Shown here piece after piece: positions 11,168 to 20,428 of a stretch of 64,000 nt of DNA (position 1 is its first letter; each line of letters opens with the position of its first letter). Source of the stretch: Acidobacteriaceae bacterium. Its GTDB lineage: Bacteria > Acidobacteriota > Terriglobia > Terriglobales > Acidobacteriaceae. The notes below the pieces were generated by a model. The model had not been told where the DNA came from and made no database searches. It saw only the letters and a program-made list of their open reading frames with translations. The position numbers and the translations under genes are program-made. The stretch lies in the NCBI GenBank assembly GCA_003134435.1, contig PLBE01000215.1:96162-160161 (forward strand), in the 5' to 3' direction.

Positions 11168-11197
11168 AGGCTGGACCTTGTGTCCAGCCTTTTTATT
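11168..11197 (+). terminator. Rho-independent terminator of the TonB receptor gene
   Basis: AGGCTGGAC, five-base loop CTTGT, GTCCAGCCT, then a run of T broken by one A. It lies 26 bp after the receptor stop and separates it from the next TPR gene. Confidence 0.85.
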
Positions 11198-11237
11198 TAT
11201 GTCCGGCCCAGGGTTTAGAATTCCTTACGTGAAACTG

Positions 11238-12473
11238 ATGATGTTTTTGGCCAAACATAGGCTATCTCTCCGTAATTCCCTCTACTCGCTCACCCTCGCG
11301 ATCCTCTTTTGCTTATCTCTCGTCTGTCTTCCTCTGATCCTGTGTTCACGCGTCGCTGCGCAGTCCGCCGTCGAAGCTCAGTTTGCGCTAGCGACCCAAG
11401 CCATGCAGTCTGGCAACCTGGACTCCGCCGCCAACGGCTTCGCCGCCATCGTCAAGCAGTCTCCAGCCTTTGCCGAGGCTCACTTTAATCTTGGGCTGGT
11501 TCGCGAAGAGCAGGGCAAATACGACGAGGCGATTGCCAGCTTTCAAAAAGCGCTGGCGCTCAAGCCGCGACTGCATGGCGCGAATCTGTTTCTGGGAATC
11601 ACCGAGTTCAGGTTAAATCATCTCGAAAAAGCTCACGCCGCTGTGGCCAAAGAGACTGCCGGCTATCCCAAGGACGCCTCCGCCTGGATGTGGCTCGGCG
11701 TCGTCTGTCTGGCTCAGGACAAGCCCGAGGAAGCCGCGGACGCTCTGGACCGTGCCGCCAGACTCAAGCCCGATGATGGAGACATTCTCTACCACCGCGG
11801 CCGGGCACACCTGCTCGTCTCGAAAAACAGCTACGCTCGCATGTTCAAAGTCGATCCCGGTTCGTGGCGCGTGCACCGCGTCCTGGCCCAGGCCAACGCC
11901 GAAGCCGATCGGCACGTGGAAGCGATCGCGGAGTATGAGGCGGCCATCAAACTGGCTCCGACACAGCCCGGCCTGCACGAGGAGCTGGGATCGGAATACC
12001 GCAATGCCAACAAGATTCCGGAAGCCGAGCAGGCATTTCAGCGTGAGCTTGAGCTTGATCCCAATAACGTGCTGGCGCGGTACAAACTCGGAGCCATTGC
12101 GATCGAGCAGGGCGACGGCGCCAAAGGAAAAGAGCTGATCGAGGCCGCGCTGCGCGAAAAACCGGGACTGATCCATTCCGACTACAACCTGGGCCGGGCG
12201 GAGATGCTGCTGGGCGAGGATGCGTCCGCCGCCGAACACCTGCAGCACGCCGCGACCACGGACACCGATTCCGACGTGGTGGAACAAGCCTGGTATCAAC
12301 TGGGAACCGTTTACCGCCGGCTGCACCGCATGGACGAGGCTCGCAACGCCATGGAGACGTTCCAGAGACTGAAGGATGAAGGGGCCAAGCGTTCACAACA
12401 GTCGCTGGAAAATTATCGCAAAGCGCATCCCGAGGCTTCCGAGCCGAAGCCCACCTCCGACAATCCTCAGTAG
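11238..12473 (+). CDS. Secreted TPR protein
   Basis: 411 residues from ATG 11238; an earlier in-frame start would lie inside the terminator of the preceding gene, and GTG 11229 or ATG 11241 are alternatives. A long signal peptide (RNSLYSLTLAILFCLSL to RVAAQ) is followed by about nine tetratricopeptide repeats, for example AHFNLGLVREEQGKYDEAIASFQKALA-type helices. It is probably a periplasmic scaffold. It is convergent with a TPR gene of the FG-GAP operon, and both belong to the presumed glucan locus. No catalytic domain is visible. Confidence 0.85.
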   Translation: MMFLAKHRLSLRNSLYSLTLAILFCLSLVCLPLILCSRVAAQSAVEAQFALATQAMQSGNLDSAANGFAAIVKQSPAFAEAHFNLGLVREEQGKYDEAIASFQKALALKPRLHGANLFLGITEFRLNHLEKAHAAVAKETAGYPKDASAWMWLGVVCLAQDKPEEAADALDRAARLKPDDGDILYHRGRAHLLVSKNSYARMFKVDPGSWRVHRVLAQANAEADRHVEAIAEYEAAIKLAPTQPGLHEELGSEYRNANKIPEAEQAFQRELELDPNNVLARYKLGAIAIEQGDGAKGKELIEAALREKPGLIHSDYNLGRAEMLLGEDASAAEHLQHAATTDTDSDVVEQAWYQLGTVYRRLHRMDEARNAMETFQRLKDEGAKRSQQSLENYRKAHPEASEPKPTSDNPQ

Positions 12474-12546
12474 CGCTGTTATTAGATTTGCCAGTAGATT
12501 CGTTAGTAGATTCGACAATGTCGAACCGCAATGGACTCCAACTCCA

Positions 12547-13614
12547 TCACTTGGGCGGCGACTGCGAACCGGCTGAGCGGGTTTTTAAGTCCGAAGTTTT
12601 TTCGAATTCAGCTTGAGCCCGATCCATCGCGTGTTGATCTTTGTAGAGTCTGCCCAATTGATAATGAGCGGTAGGATTGTCCGGCTCCAGACGAGTCGCG
12701 GTTTCCAGTTCGCGCTGGGCCGCCTCCAGCTTGCCGCTTTGCCGGTAGGCGACGCCCAGAGTCAAGTGGCAAAAAGCGTTGTTGGGGGCGAGCGCCACTG
12801 CCTTTTCCAACGGCGGCAGGGCTTCCGTGAGCTGCCCTTGCTCCATAAGAAGGTTGCCCAGATTGACGTACGGCTGTTCGCTCGGATGCGGACTTTGTTC
12901 CTGCCAGGCGACGGCTTGCCGGTACGCCTCGATCGCGGCGGCGGGCTGGCCGTCGGTCTCGTAAATCAGCCCGAGGTTGTTCTCCGCTCTGACGTCGCGG
13001 GGATCGAGACTCAGCACGGCTAGAAACGCCTGCCGGGCCTCGGCTCGCTGCGACTTTGTGTAATACGCCCGGCCGAGGTAATACCAGGCGTCTTTATTCC
13101 TGGGGTCGCGTTCGACCGCGGCCCGCAACCATTTGATGGCGTCGGCGTAATCATCAAGCAGCACGTAGTCGAGGCCAACAATCTTCAGATCGTCCGCCGC
13201 AGGAGGAGTGATCGCGGCGGCGCGCGTGTAAATAGCCAGCGAATCCGATGGCCGGTTTTCGCGATGCAGAACAAAGCCGAGCAGGTACAGCGCTTCGGAA
13301 GAATCGGGATGAAACGCCAGATAGCCGCGCAACGCTTTCTCGGCGCCAGGGAAATCCGAGAGATGAACCAGGGACTTGCCCTGGTAGATCAGCGCCTCCG
13401 TTGCGCCCGGAGAAGCGGCCTCGGCGCGCGCAAATGATTCGGCTGCCGATGAATAATGGCCGGCGCGAAATTCAGCCACGCCTTGACCGAAGTCCCCAGA
13501 TGACGGAGCGCTGACTTGCGGAGAAGAAAAACATAGGCTGCTGGCGAATATGATGGACCACGAGAAGATAAAACGCGGGTTGAAGCGACGCGAGTTTGTC
13601 GGTGGCGCGCTCAT
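12547..13614 (-). CDS. TPR protein, last gene of FG-GAP/UnbV operon
   Basis: 355 residues. The start ATG overlaps the stop of the upstream UnbV gene by 4 bp, showing translational coupling. A signal-peptide-like region (FIFSWSIIFASSLCFSS) precedes TPR repeats from about residue 40 to 345. The protein probably forms a scaffold with the two secreted FG-GAP/UnbV proteins of the same operon. No enzyme motif is present. Confidence 0.87.
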   Translation of the reverse strand: MSAPPTNSRRFNPRFIFSWSIIFASSLCFSSPQVSAPSSGDFGQGVAEFRAGHYSSAAESFARAEAASPGATEALIYQGKSLVHLSDFPGAEKALRGYLAFHPDSSEALYLLGFVLHRENRPSDSLAIYTRAAAITPPAADDLKIVGLDYVLLDDYADAIKWLRAAVERDPRNKDAWYYLGRAYYTKSQRAEARQAFLAVLSLDPRDVRAENNLGLIYETDGQPAAAIEAYRQAVAWQEQSPHPSEQPYVNLGNLLMEQGQLTEALPPLEKAVALAPNNAFCHLTLGVAYRQSGKLEAAQRELETATRLEPDNPTAHYQLGRLYKDQHAMDRAQAEFEKTSDLKTRSAGSQSPPK

Positions 13615-15368
13615 GGTTTCTGCGCCGCTGCTTTGGGCGTTTCGTCAATCTGTAGAATCTGATCCGCGGCCACGTCCTTGATCGTTTGCCTGATTCCGCT
13701 GGGCCAGCGAATTTCAATCTTCAGAGCGACATTGTCCTTCCCCAATCCAAAGTGTACCCGCTTGTCGCTGGCGGAGAGATAGCTGCCGGCCGTCGAGACG
13801 GTGGCGAACTGCGAGCCCGCGGCGGTAACCATTTCGACTTCAGCGCCAATCGCATCGCGGTTGCTGGTGTGTCCTACCAGTTTCAAGAGGAGCCAATGAT
13901 TCTGCGTCGGCGTCTGGTTATGAAGCACATGGATCGGCCCGTCATTGGTGGTGACGACGGCATCCAGCCGACCATCGTTATCGAGATCGCCAACGGCCAA
14001 GCCACGCGCCACCCACGCCTGGCTAAAGACGCTTCCCGATTGCGCGGAGACATCCACAAACCCATGGCCCGTGTTCCGCGCCAGCAGCATGGGCTCACGA
14101 TAGCGCAGGTGCGGAAAATTCAGTTCGATGGTATCGAGGTCGTGGCCCTGCGCGATGAGCAGATCCTTCCAGCCGTCGTTGTCATAATCGAGAAAACGCA
14201 CTCCCCATCCCGAGTGTCCCAGCGTCATCTGTGACAGGCCGGCGTTCGCGCTTACATAATTGAAGGAGCCATCGCCGTTGTTCAGGTAAAGCGCATAACG
14301 CTGGTTGGCAAGATCGGTGACCACCAGGTCCGGCCAACCATCGTTGTTGTAATCGGCGAAGTCGACACCCATCCCAGCATAGGTTCGTCCGTCGATGTCG
14401 ACGGCCACTTCGGAAACCAGAGCCACATCTTCAAAGGTGCCGTTTCCTTTGTTGTGGTATAGAAATTCAACCATCGAATCGTTGGCCACAAAAAAATCGA
14501 TGTGGCCGTCGCGATCATAGTCGGCAATCGCTAGACCGAGTCCCTTCGCGGGCTTGGCGAGACCGATTTTCTCGCCCATCTCAGTGAAAGTTCCGTCCTT
14601 ATTATTGTGATAGACCAAGGGGGCGATGGGCTTAAAGTGATCGGGATGGCAGTACGCGCGGTAACCTTCTTTGTGTTCGCCACACCACAAGTCGTCGAAA
14701 TCCCAATCGAGATATCGCAACACGACCAAGTCGAGATAGCCGTCGCCATCCAGGTCAATCCAAGCCGCGCCGCTTGACCATCCGCCTCCTGCCACGCCGG
14801 AAGTCTGGGTCACGTCGGTGAAAGTTCCATTGCCATTGTTGTGGTAGAGACGGTTGCCGCCGTAAGCGGTTACGTAAACATCTTCGAATCCATCGTTGTC
14901 GTAATCGCCAACCGCCACTCCCATCCCGTATCCGACGCCTTGCAGGCCGGCTTTCTCGGTGACATCTTCAAATGTGCCGTCGGGCTTTTGATGATACAGC
15001 CGGTTCCAGTACTCCGGGCCAGTTTTTTGAGGAATCGTCCCCTTGGGAGTGGGATCGGCGAGCGGAGTTCCATTCACCACGAAGATGTCGAGCCGTCCAT
15101 CGTTGTCGTAATCGAAGAGCGCGACTCCCGGGCCCATGGTTTCGAGCAAGTACTTTCTGGAAGTGTGCGAAGCCCGATACTGAAAGTTAATGCCGAGGCG
15201 CGGTGCGATGTCGACGAACGATTCCAATGATTCCGCAGACGGCGGCTTAGCAGAATGCTCCTGGGAAGCGGCAAACGACGGCAGCCAGCAAAATAGCCAA
15301 CCAGCGATCGCGAGAACACTAAGCCTGGTGCGATGCAGTTCTCGGGTGCCTGGCCGTCTCCGCTTCAC
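13611..15368 (-). CDS. CRTAC1-type FG-GAP (VCBS) repeat / ASPIC-UnbV protein
   Basis: 585 residues with a signal peptide (LSVLAIAGWLFCWLPSFAAS). Residues about 50-470 carry repeated calcium-loop motifs such as DYDNDGRLDIF, DYDNDGFEDVY and DLDGDGYLDLV, the sign of an integrin-alpha-like seven-bladed propeller. The ASPIC/UnbV domain ends the protein (about 500-575: RDAIGAEVEMVTA, GLGKDNVALKIEIRWPSG). Its start overlaps the upstream homologue by 4 bp and its stop overlaps the TPR gene by 4 bp. It is probably an extracytoplasmic carbohydrate- or protein-binding factor; the biochemical role of the family is poorly known. Confidence 0.9.
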   Translation of the reverse strand: MKRRRPGTRELHRTRLSVLAIAGWLFCWLPSFAASQEHSAKPPSAESLESFVDIAPRLGINFQYRASHTSRKYLLETMGPGVALFDYDNDGRLDIFVVNGTPLADPTPKGTIPQKTGPEYWNRLYHQKPDGTFEDVTEKAGLQGVGYGMGVAVGDYDNDGFEDVYVTAYGGNRLYHNNGNGTFTDVTQTSGVAGGGWSSGAAWIDLDGDGYLDLVVLRYLDWDFDDLWCGEHKEGYRAYCHPDHFKPIAPLVYHNNKDGTFTEMGEKIGLAKPAKGLGLAIADYDRDGHIDFFVANDSMVEFLYHNKGNGTFEDVALVSEVAVDIDGRTYAGMGVDFADYNNDGWPDLVVTDLANQRYALYLNNGDGSFNYVSANAGLSQMTLGHSGWGVRFLDYDNDGWKDLLIAQGHDLDTIELNFPHLRYREPMLLARNTGHGFVDVSAQSGSVFSQAWVARGLAVGDLDNDGRLDAVVTTNDGPIHVLHNQTPTQNHWLLLKLVGHTSNRDAIGAEVEMVTAAGSQFATVSTAGSYLSASDKRVHFGLGKDNVALKIEIRWPSGIRQTIKDVAADQILQIDETPKAAAQKP

Positions 15369-17224
15369 GGTTCGACCATTCCTTTACCTTCAATCACGCT
15401 GAAAATCCGGTCCACCGCGGGGATTTGAATCTCTTCCCTGTTGCCGCTTGGCCACTGGATCTCGAGCTTGTCGACTTTGGCTGCCGCACCCAGCCCAAAG
15501 TGCAGGCGCGGATCGGAGCTGGAAGCATAACTTCCACCGCTGAAAACATCACCGCGCTGGCGAATCGCGCCGGTGGTGACGAAGACCTTGGCGCCGATGG
15601 CATCGCGCGGGCTCTTGGCTCCTCCGACCAGCCGAAGCCCTAGCCAGTGGTTTGAGTTGTGGATGACATTGCGGAGGAGCACTGGCGTGGAGTCGATGAC
15701 GTTCAGCACTACATCGATGTGGCCGTTGTTGAACAAATCGCCAAATGCCGCGCCGCGCGCGGAAACCACGACCGCCAGTCCGCTGCCGGTGGCGGGCGCA
15801 ACTTCCTCAAATTTGGATCCATTCAAATTCCGGAACAGGAGCGGACGCTGCCCGAACGTCGTGCCCCAGTCCTGCTTGTCGACCCCGGGATACACATGTC
15901 CGTTGGCGACAAAGATATCGAGCAAGCCGTCATTATCGTAGTCGAGAAATCCGGTTCCCCAACCGAGAAACGGGATCGTGGCATTGCCAATGCCCGCGGC
16001 GTAGCTGACGTCCGAAAAGCTGGCATCGCCATCGTTGCGATAGAGAGTGTTGTAGTCGTCGGAAAAATTAGTAATGTGAAAATCGACGCGTCCGTCGCGA
16101 TTGTAGTCGCCGACGGCGATGCCCATTGCGGCCTGCTCGCGGCCCTCATCGTTCAAAGCGAATCCAGAAAGATAGCTGATGTCTTCGAAAGTCCCGTCGT
16201 GTTTGTTGCGGTAGAGATACTTTGGGACGGAGTCGTTGGCTACCAGTAAATCCAGCCAGCCATCATCATCCACGTCCACAAAAACCGAGGCCAGGCCATA
16301 GTACCCGCGAGGATCGGAAACGCCCGCCTTCAGGCTCACGTCGGTGAAGGTGCCGTCACCGTTGTTATGGAAGAGGTGGTCGCTCTCTCCCGGCAGGCCC
16401 CGCGGACCGCACATCACGTCAATACCGCGAAAGCGGCAAAAGCCCGGCGGGAGGCCTCCCTTGCCGGCAATGGGCGGGTTGTCAGGATCGAACTTCACGT
16501 AGCCGGGAACGAACAGATCCAGAAAACCGTCGCGGTCATAGTCGCCCCAGGTCGCGCCCGCCGACCAACCTCCGAGAGCCACGCCCGCCTTTTCGGCCAC
16601 GTCCGTGAAAGTTCCGTCGTGGTTGTTATGGTAGAGCCGATTCTTGCCGAAGTTGGATACGTAGATATCGGGCCAGCCATCCCGGTCGTAATCGCCCACT
16701 ACCGCCCCGAAGCCCCAACGCTCATTGGCAACACCGGCTTTTTCCGTGACATCGGTGAAGGTGCCGTCGTGATTGTTATGCAGGAGCATGGCCCGCGGCG
16801 GCGACTCTTTGCCCTTTAACGCGGGAAACGTCGATCCGTTTACCAGATAAATATCCAGCCAGCCATCATTGTCATAGTCGATCAGCGCCACTCCCGAACC
16901 CGGCGTTTCCAGGATTGTGCTTTTCTCGGGAGTGCCGGACTGGTGATGAAACTTGTCCAAGCCGGCCGCGTGGCTGATATCCACAAAGACCACGGGCGCG
17001 CCATCCACGAAACCCCCTGCCGTGATGGGGCGGGACAAGGCATCTTTCACTGGAGCGTGAGCCACGCCCGTGCTCATTCCGCTTTGTGCCGCTGAATCCC
17101 CGCGTTCCGGATTTTGCCCCCATGCGATGCCGCAAGTCACCAGCAGCGCGGCGAGCAGAAGCTTGCCGCACGACACTCCCAACCGGGAGTCACAAATCAA
17201 TGGACGGGAGGTAAGTTCTGGCAT
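15365..17224 (-). CDS. CRTAC1-type FG-GAP (VCBS) repeat / ASPIC-UnbV protein, first gene of operon
   Basis: 619 residues from ATG 17222-17224, chosen because it gives a usable signal peptide (CGKLLLAALLVTCGIAWGQ); a longer frame starts at 17326 and cannot be excluded. It has the same architecture as the next gene: FG-GAP calcium loops (DYDNDGWLDIY, DYDRDGWPDIY, DVDDDGWLDLL) and a C-terminal UnbV domain (RDAIGAKVFVTTGA, LEIQWPSGN). The pair looks like an old tandem duplication. The gene is divergent from the LacI regulator, with a LacI-type site in between, so it is probably a direct target. Confidence 0.87.
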   Translation of the reverse strand: MPELTSRPLICDSRLGVSCGKLLLAALLVTCGIAWGQNPERGDSAAQSGMSTGVAHAPVKDALSRPITAGGFVDGAPVVFVDISHAAGLDKFHHQSGTPEKSTILETPGSGVALIDYDNDGWLDIYLVNGSTFPALKGKESPPRAMLLHNNHDGTFTDVTEKAGVANERWGFGAVVGDYDRDGWPDIYVSNFGKNRLYHNNHDGTFTDVAEKAGVALGGWSAGATWGDYDRDGFLDLFVPGYVKFDPDNPPIAGKGGLPPGFCRFRGIDVMCGPRGLPGESDHLFHNNGDGTFTDVSLKAGVSDPRGYYGLASVFVDVDDDGWLDLLVANDSVPKYLYRNKHDGTFEDISYLSGFALNDEGREQAAMGIAVGDYNRDGRVDFHITNFSDDYNTLYRNDGDASFSDVSYAAGIGNATIPFLGWGTGFLDYDNDGLLDIFVANGHVYPGVDKQDWGTTFGQRPLLFRNLNGSKFEEVAPATGSGLAVVVSARGAAFGDLFNNGHIDVVLNVIDSTPVLLRNVIHNSNHWLGLRLVGGAKSPRDAIGAKVFVTTGAIRQRGDVFSGGSYASSSDPRLHFGLGAAAKVDKLEIQWPSGNREEIQIPAVDRIFSVIEGKGMVEP

Positions 17225-17380
17225 GGAATCGAGCTGGAAAACCGAATCTTTCAACGATCTTCTCACAGAACCCGCGGTTCGGCAAAAAACGAGGAGTTGC
17301 GGTTTTACGAGCAAAGCACTTGACATTCGAGGCCGAAAAGCAACACGATGTTACGTCGAAAAAACCATCAAATGCCATTA

Positions 17381-17394
17381 CAAAACCGCTTTAA
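17381..17394. promoter_or_regulatory. LacI-type operator-like site between FG-GAP operon and lacI-family gene
   Basis: CAAAACCGCTTTAA matches the perfect operator at 7278-7291 at 11 of 14 positions, including the CAAAACCG half. It lies in the short divergent region, 110 bp upstream of the regulator's start codon. Confidence 0.55.
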
Positions 17395-17490
17395 TTGTAG
17401 TAGTCTGCGGTGCTGTTGCTGGGGTGCGGCGTGCCGGGTTTCCCTGGGGCTGCTCCCTGTGCTGTGCGAAGGACTGTTCCCACGACGACC

Positions 17491-18564
17491 ATGGATCGAG
17501 AGCGTGTGAAGAACTCTTCCAAATCGGCTTCTCCGGCAAAACCAGTGAGTCTTCGCGGGCTCGCGGAGTACCTCAAGCTATCGCCCGCCACAGTGTCGGT
17601 GGTGGTGAATAATTCGCCCGCAGCCAAGGCAATCCCCAAGCACACAAAGGATCGAGTGCTGCAGGCGGCGCGGAAGCTGGCGTATCGGCCCAATTTCTTT
17701 GCGCGCTCTTTGAGCCTCCAGCGCGGTTTCACCGTGGGCGTGCTGGTGCCGGAAATCAGCGAGGGTTATGCCGCGTCGGTCATGCGCGGGATCGAAGATG
17801 AGTTATTGAGCGAGGGCTACTTCTATTTTGTCGCGAGCCATCGCGGCAAGCCCGATTTGATCCAGGAGTATCCGCGCATGCTGGTCGACCGGGCGGTTGA
17901 GGGAGTGATTTTCTTGAACACTCCGGTGGTGCAGGCGCTGCCGGTTCCGGTGGTCGCGATCGCGGGTCATCTTCGGATGCCGGGGGTGACGAATATTGCC
18001 GTCGACAACGGGAAAGCAACCTTCGCAGCGCTCGAACACCTTGTCGCGCTCGGCCACCGGCGCATCGCATTTTTTAAAGGCCACAAACGCAGTTCAGACA
18101 CTGAGTACCGGTGGAGAGGAGTCCTCCGAGCGGCCGCGAAACTTGGGATTCGAGTTCGCCCCGAGCTGACCATTCAATTGCAGCACGAAGTGCAAGATCC
18201 CTTGCCGTCGGTTCCGGATGAAGGCTATGCCAGCGCACGCGAGTTGCTCGCCACCGGAGAGCCGTTTACCGCGCTGTTTGCCTTCAATGACATTTCCGCG
18301 ATTGGCGCGGTAAGTGCCTTTCGAGATGCCGGATTGCGCGTGCCAGTAGACATTTCAGTCGTGGGGTTTGATGACATTCAGGCGTCGTTGTACGTGACTC
18401 CCCGTCTGACCACGGTGCGGCAACCACTGCGGCAGATGGGAGAGACGGCTGCGAAACAACTTTTGATGCGGATATCGAATTGCCCTGGAAAAGCGCCGCA
18501 ACTGATTTCAATGGTCCCCGAGTTGGTCGTGCGCGAGTCGACAGGACCGGCCCGGGCGCTTTAG
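17491..18564 (+). CDS. LacI-family transcriptional regulator
   Basis: 357 residues from ATG 17491, chosen because the helix-turn-helix (VSLRGLAEYLKLSPATVSVVVNN, about residues 14-36) then lies at the usual distance from the N-terminus; a frame back to 17410 has no family match. The hinge helix VLQAARKLAYRPN follows, then a periplasmic-binding-like effector domain (about 70-345: VGVLVPEISEGYAASVMRGI, VVGFDDI, TTVRQP). It binds DNA as a dimer and responds to a sugar. Neighbouring glycosidases and palindromic sites make it the likely regulator of this locus. Confidence 0.93.
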   Translation: MDRERVKNSSKSASPAKPVSLRGLAEYLKLSPATVSVVVNNSPAAKAIPKHTKDRVLQAARKLAYRPNFFARSLSLQRGFTVGVLVPEISEGYAASVMRGIEDELLSEGYFYFVASHRGKPDLIQEYPRMLVDRAVEGVIFLNTPVVQALPVPVVAIAGHLRMPGVTNIAVDNGKATFAALEHLVALGHRRIAFFKGHKRSSDTEYRWRGVLRAAAKLGIRVRPELTIQLQHEVQDPLPSVPDEGYASARELLATGEPFTALFAFNDISAIGAVSAFRDAGLRVPVDISVVGFDDIQASLYVTPRLTTVRQPLRQMGETAAKQLLMRISNCPGKAPQLISMVPELVVRESTGPARAL

Positions 18565-18598
18565 ATCGAGTTTTACATGAACCGTGCGTCAAAAGACC

Positions 18599-19471
18599 TC
18601 AGGGCTGTGCCGATTCTTTCGGCGCCGGTTCAGATCGCCGGTACACCCGCACGTAATCCACCAGCATGCTTTGCGGAAAAACCGTCGTCGGGTCCGGATC
18701 GCCCGGCCAGTACCCCCCCACCGCGAGGTTGAGGATTAGAAAGAACGGCTTGTCGAAAACCCACTTCCAGCCTGGTTGAAGGTCGGCTCGCGTGCGTCGT
18801 ACGTAACGTTCCCGATCAACGTAGAAATTCACGGAATCACGGTCCCACTCGACCGCGAAGACATGGAAGTCGTCGGCGAAGCGCTGTTTTCCCGGGAGAG
18901 TGTACGCCGCCTCGATCCCGGTTCCCCCGACATATCCCGGGCCGTGAATCGAACCATGAATCGTCGCCGGTTCTTTGCCGATGTTTTCCATGATGTCGAT
19001 TTCGCCGCAGGCGGGCCAGCCCACATTCCCGATGTCATCGCCAAGCATCCAGAATGCGGGCCACATCCCCTGTCCCGCGGGAATCTTGATCCGAGCCTCA
19101 AAGCGGCCGTAGGTTTGCGAGAACTTCCCGAAAGTCTTCAGCCGCGCCGAGGTGTAGTTTCTGGCCACGCCGTCGGGACCGGTGTACTTTTCCGCGATCG
19201 CTCGGATCACGAGATTACCCTCGTGGAGCGAGGCGTTCGCGGTGCGATCGGTGTAATACTCAAGTTCCTGGTTGCCCCAACCTTTACCCCCGGTTTCAGC
19301 CACCCACTTCGTACCGTCTATCCCGGACCCGTTAGGACCATCGAATTCGTCGCTCCAGACTAGCGTCCAGTGTTTGTCGGCGGAGAGCGCGGTGTTTTGG
19401 GAACCGCCCCTGATGGCCACGGCAGTGACGATCGCGCACAGGCAAATAAGCTTGTTTCGTCTGACTTTCAT
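18599..19471 (-). CDS. GH16 endo-beta-glucanase (laminarinase-like)
   Basis: 290 residues from ATG 19469-19471, with CGGAG 8 bases upstream; a TTG one codon earlier is less likely. After a signal peptide (CLCAIVTAVAIRGGSQ) comes one GH16 jelly-roll domain. The catalytic motif is E157-I-D159-I-M-E162: nucleophile Glu157 and acid/base Glu162. The Met before the second Glu is the beta-bulge form found in 1,3-beta-glucanases (laminarinases) rather than lichenases. WSDEFDG, GNQELEYYTD and the AFWMLGDD segment agree. It ends convergently 34 bp from the LacI gene. Likely supplies oligosaccharides to the receptor and GH3 enzyme. Confidence 0.93.
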   Translation of the reverse strand: MKVRRNKLICLCAIVTAVAIRGGSQNTALSADKHWTLVWSDEFDGPNGSGIDGTKWVAETGGKGWGNQELEYYTDRTANASLHEGNLVIRAIAEKYTGPDGVARNYTSARLKTFGKFSQTYGRFEARIKIPAGQGMWPAFWMLGDDIGNVGWPACGEIDIMENIGKEPATIHGSIHGPGYVGGTGIEAAYTLPGKQRFADDFHVFAVEWDRDSVNFYVDRERYVRRTRADLQPGWKWVFDKPFFLILNLAVGGYWPGDPDPTTVFPQSMLVDYVRVYRRSEPAPKESAQP

Positions 19472-19540
19472 CAAGAACTCCGTTCGCGGGCGGGCTGCGC
19501 CGCAACGCGCCCATTATTGCAAACAAACCAGGAGGATGCG

Positions 19541-19727
19541 ATGGCGACGGACAAAAACAGACGAGCGCTTCTAATATCCTCGGCCGCAGGACTGGCAGCG
19601 CTCGCGCGATGATTTCGCTGATGATTTCGCTAAGGATGATTTCGCCAAGGATGATTTCGCCAAGGACGATTTCGCCAAGGACAATTTCCTCATTCCTGCG
19701 ATCGGGGCGATGTGGTTATCGTGGTAG
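19541..19727 (+). pseudogene. Possible frameshifted small gene with DDFAK repeats
   Basis: ATG 19541 follows a good GGAGGA site and encodes MATDKNRRALLISSAAGLAA, like the start of an exported or membrane-anchored small protein, but it stops at TGA 19610-19612. In the next frame the same DNA reads as repeated DDFAK units, then DNFLIPAIGAMWLSW, ending at TAG 19727. Loss of one base near 19605 would join the two parts into one roughly 61-residue protein. Whether this is a real gene with a frameshift, a sequencing error or chance cannot be told from the sequence alone. Confidence 0.35.
19608..19691 (+). repeat. 15-bp tandem repeat
   Basis: Units of GATGATTTCGCCAAG: a 12-base first unit, four near-identical 15-base units (19620-19679), and a diverged end. 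The period is a multiple of three, so it keeps one reading frame encoding DDFAK. Confidence 0.8.
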
Positions 19728-20012
19728 TGCCGGGTCGTTCTGGCAGAGTGTGTGTTTGTGCTCTCTGGACTTTCGAAAGTTTGGCGACGTTCTGCTGGGC
19801 GCCGCCGACTGACGAAGAACAGGGAATCGCGATTCAGCAAGATCCAAACGACCCTAGATCTGTACACGCAGGAAGACAGCGACGAGACACGGGCGGCGCA
19901 AGGCGAATTCCTCTCCGCCGTGGGGATGACTACAGCAGTGCAGTAATTTTGTGGGTTGGGTTGTGGGTTCGGCTTGCACTAACCAAACACTCCTAACTGC
20001 TTTGGAATGAAT

Positions 20013-20089
20013 TGGCGGGGACGACGGGACTCGAACCCGCGGCCTCTGCCGTGACAGGGCAGCGTTCTAACCAACTGAACTACGTCCCC
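20013..20089 (-). tRNA. tRNA-Asp (GUC)
   Basis: Read on the minus strand: acceptor GGGGACG pairs with CGTCCCC, D-arm AGTTCAGTTGGTTAGAACGC-like, anticodon stem CTGCC/GGCAG with loop containing GTC, T-arm GCGGGTTCGAGTCCCGT. The CCA end is encoded (complement of 20013-20015). All arms pair. Confidence 0.95.
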
Positions 20090-20428
20090 ACTCGCCAAAT
20101 CAACAAGATGCGAAATGTCCAGTGTTTATGCGGCTTTGCACACTTTGCATATCGTGCACGGTTTGCGCGGAACGACCAGAATTGCTCGTATTCCTGTCCG
20201 AACCGCCCATAAACCGCCAGTAAGAAACCATAGGAAATTTCACAACCAAAATTATCGTAGCAGCTTCTCAGAAAACGCGAAAGCCCTCGGCCCTCTCTCA
20301 CGCGGAAGTCCATCGGCTTTTATAACCAGCAGGAATGAGCGTCTGCCGAAAAGTCATTAGACGACATCCATTTTGCGAGCTAGGGTGAACCAAAAGCAGC
20401 GATCTAAAGATCGCTGCCGGAGGTTCCC
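20090..20428. other. Intergenic region upstream of pilin remnant
   Basis: 339 bp with no supported gene. Near its right end, GCAGCGATCT (20396-20405) and AGATCGCTGC (20408-20417) form a perfect 10-bp inverted repeat directly before a GGAGG site and the ATG of the decayed pilin gene. Confidence 0.45.

Larger units (their letters stand above)
19475..20012. other. Region with broken small gene, no intact gene seen
   Basis: 538 bp between the GH16 start and tRNA-Asp. It holds a well-initiated but interrupted small frame with a 15-bp tandem repeat (separate entries). From about 19730 to 20012 no convincing coding or structural signal was found. Confidence 0.4.
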
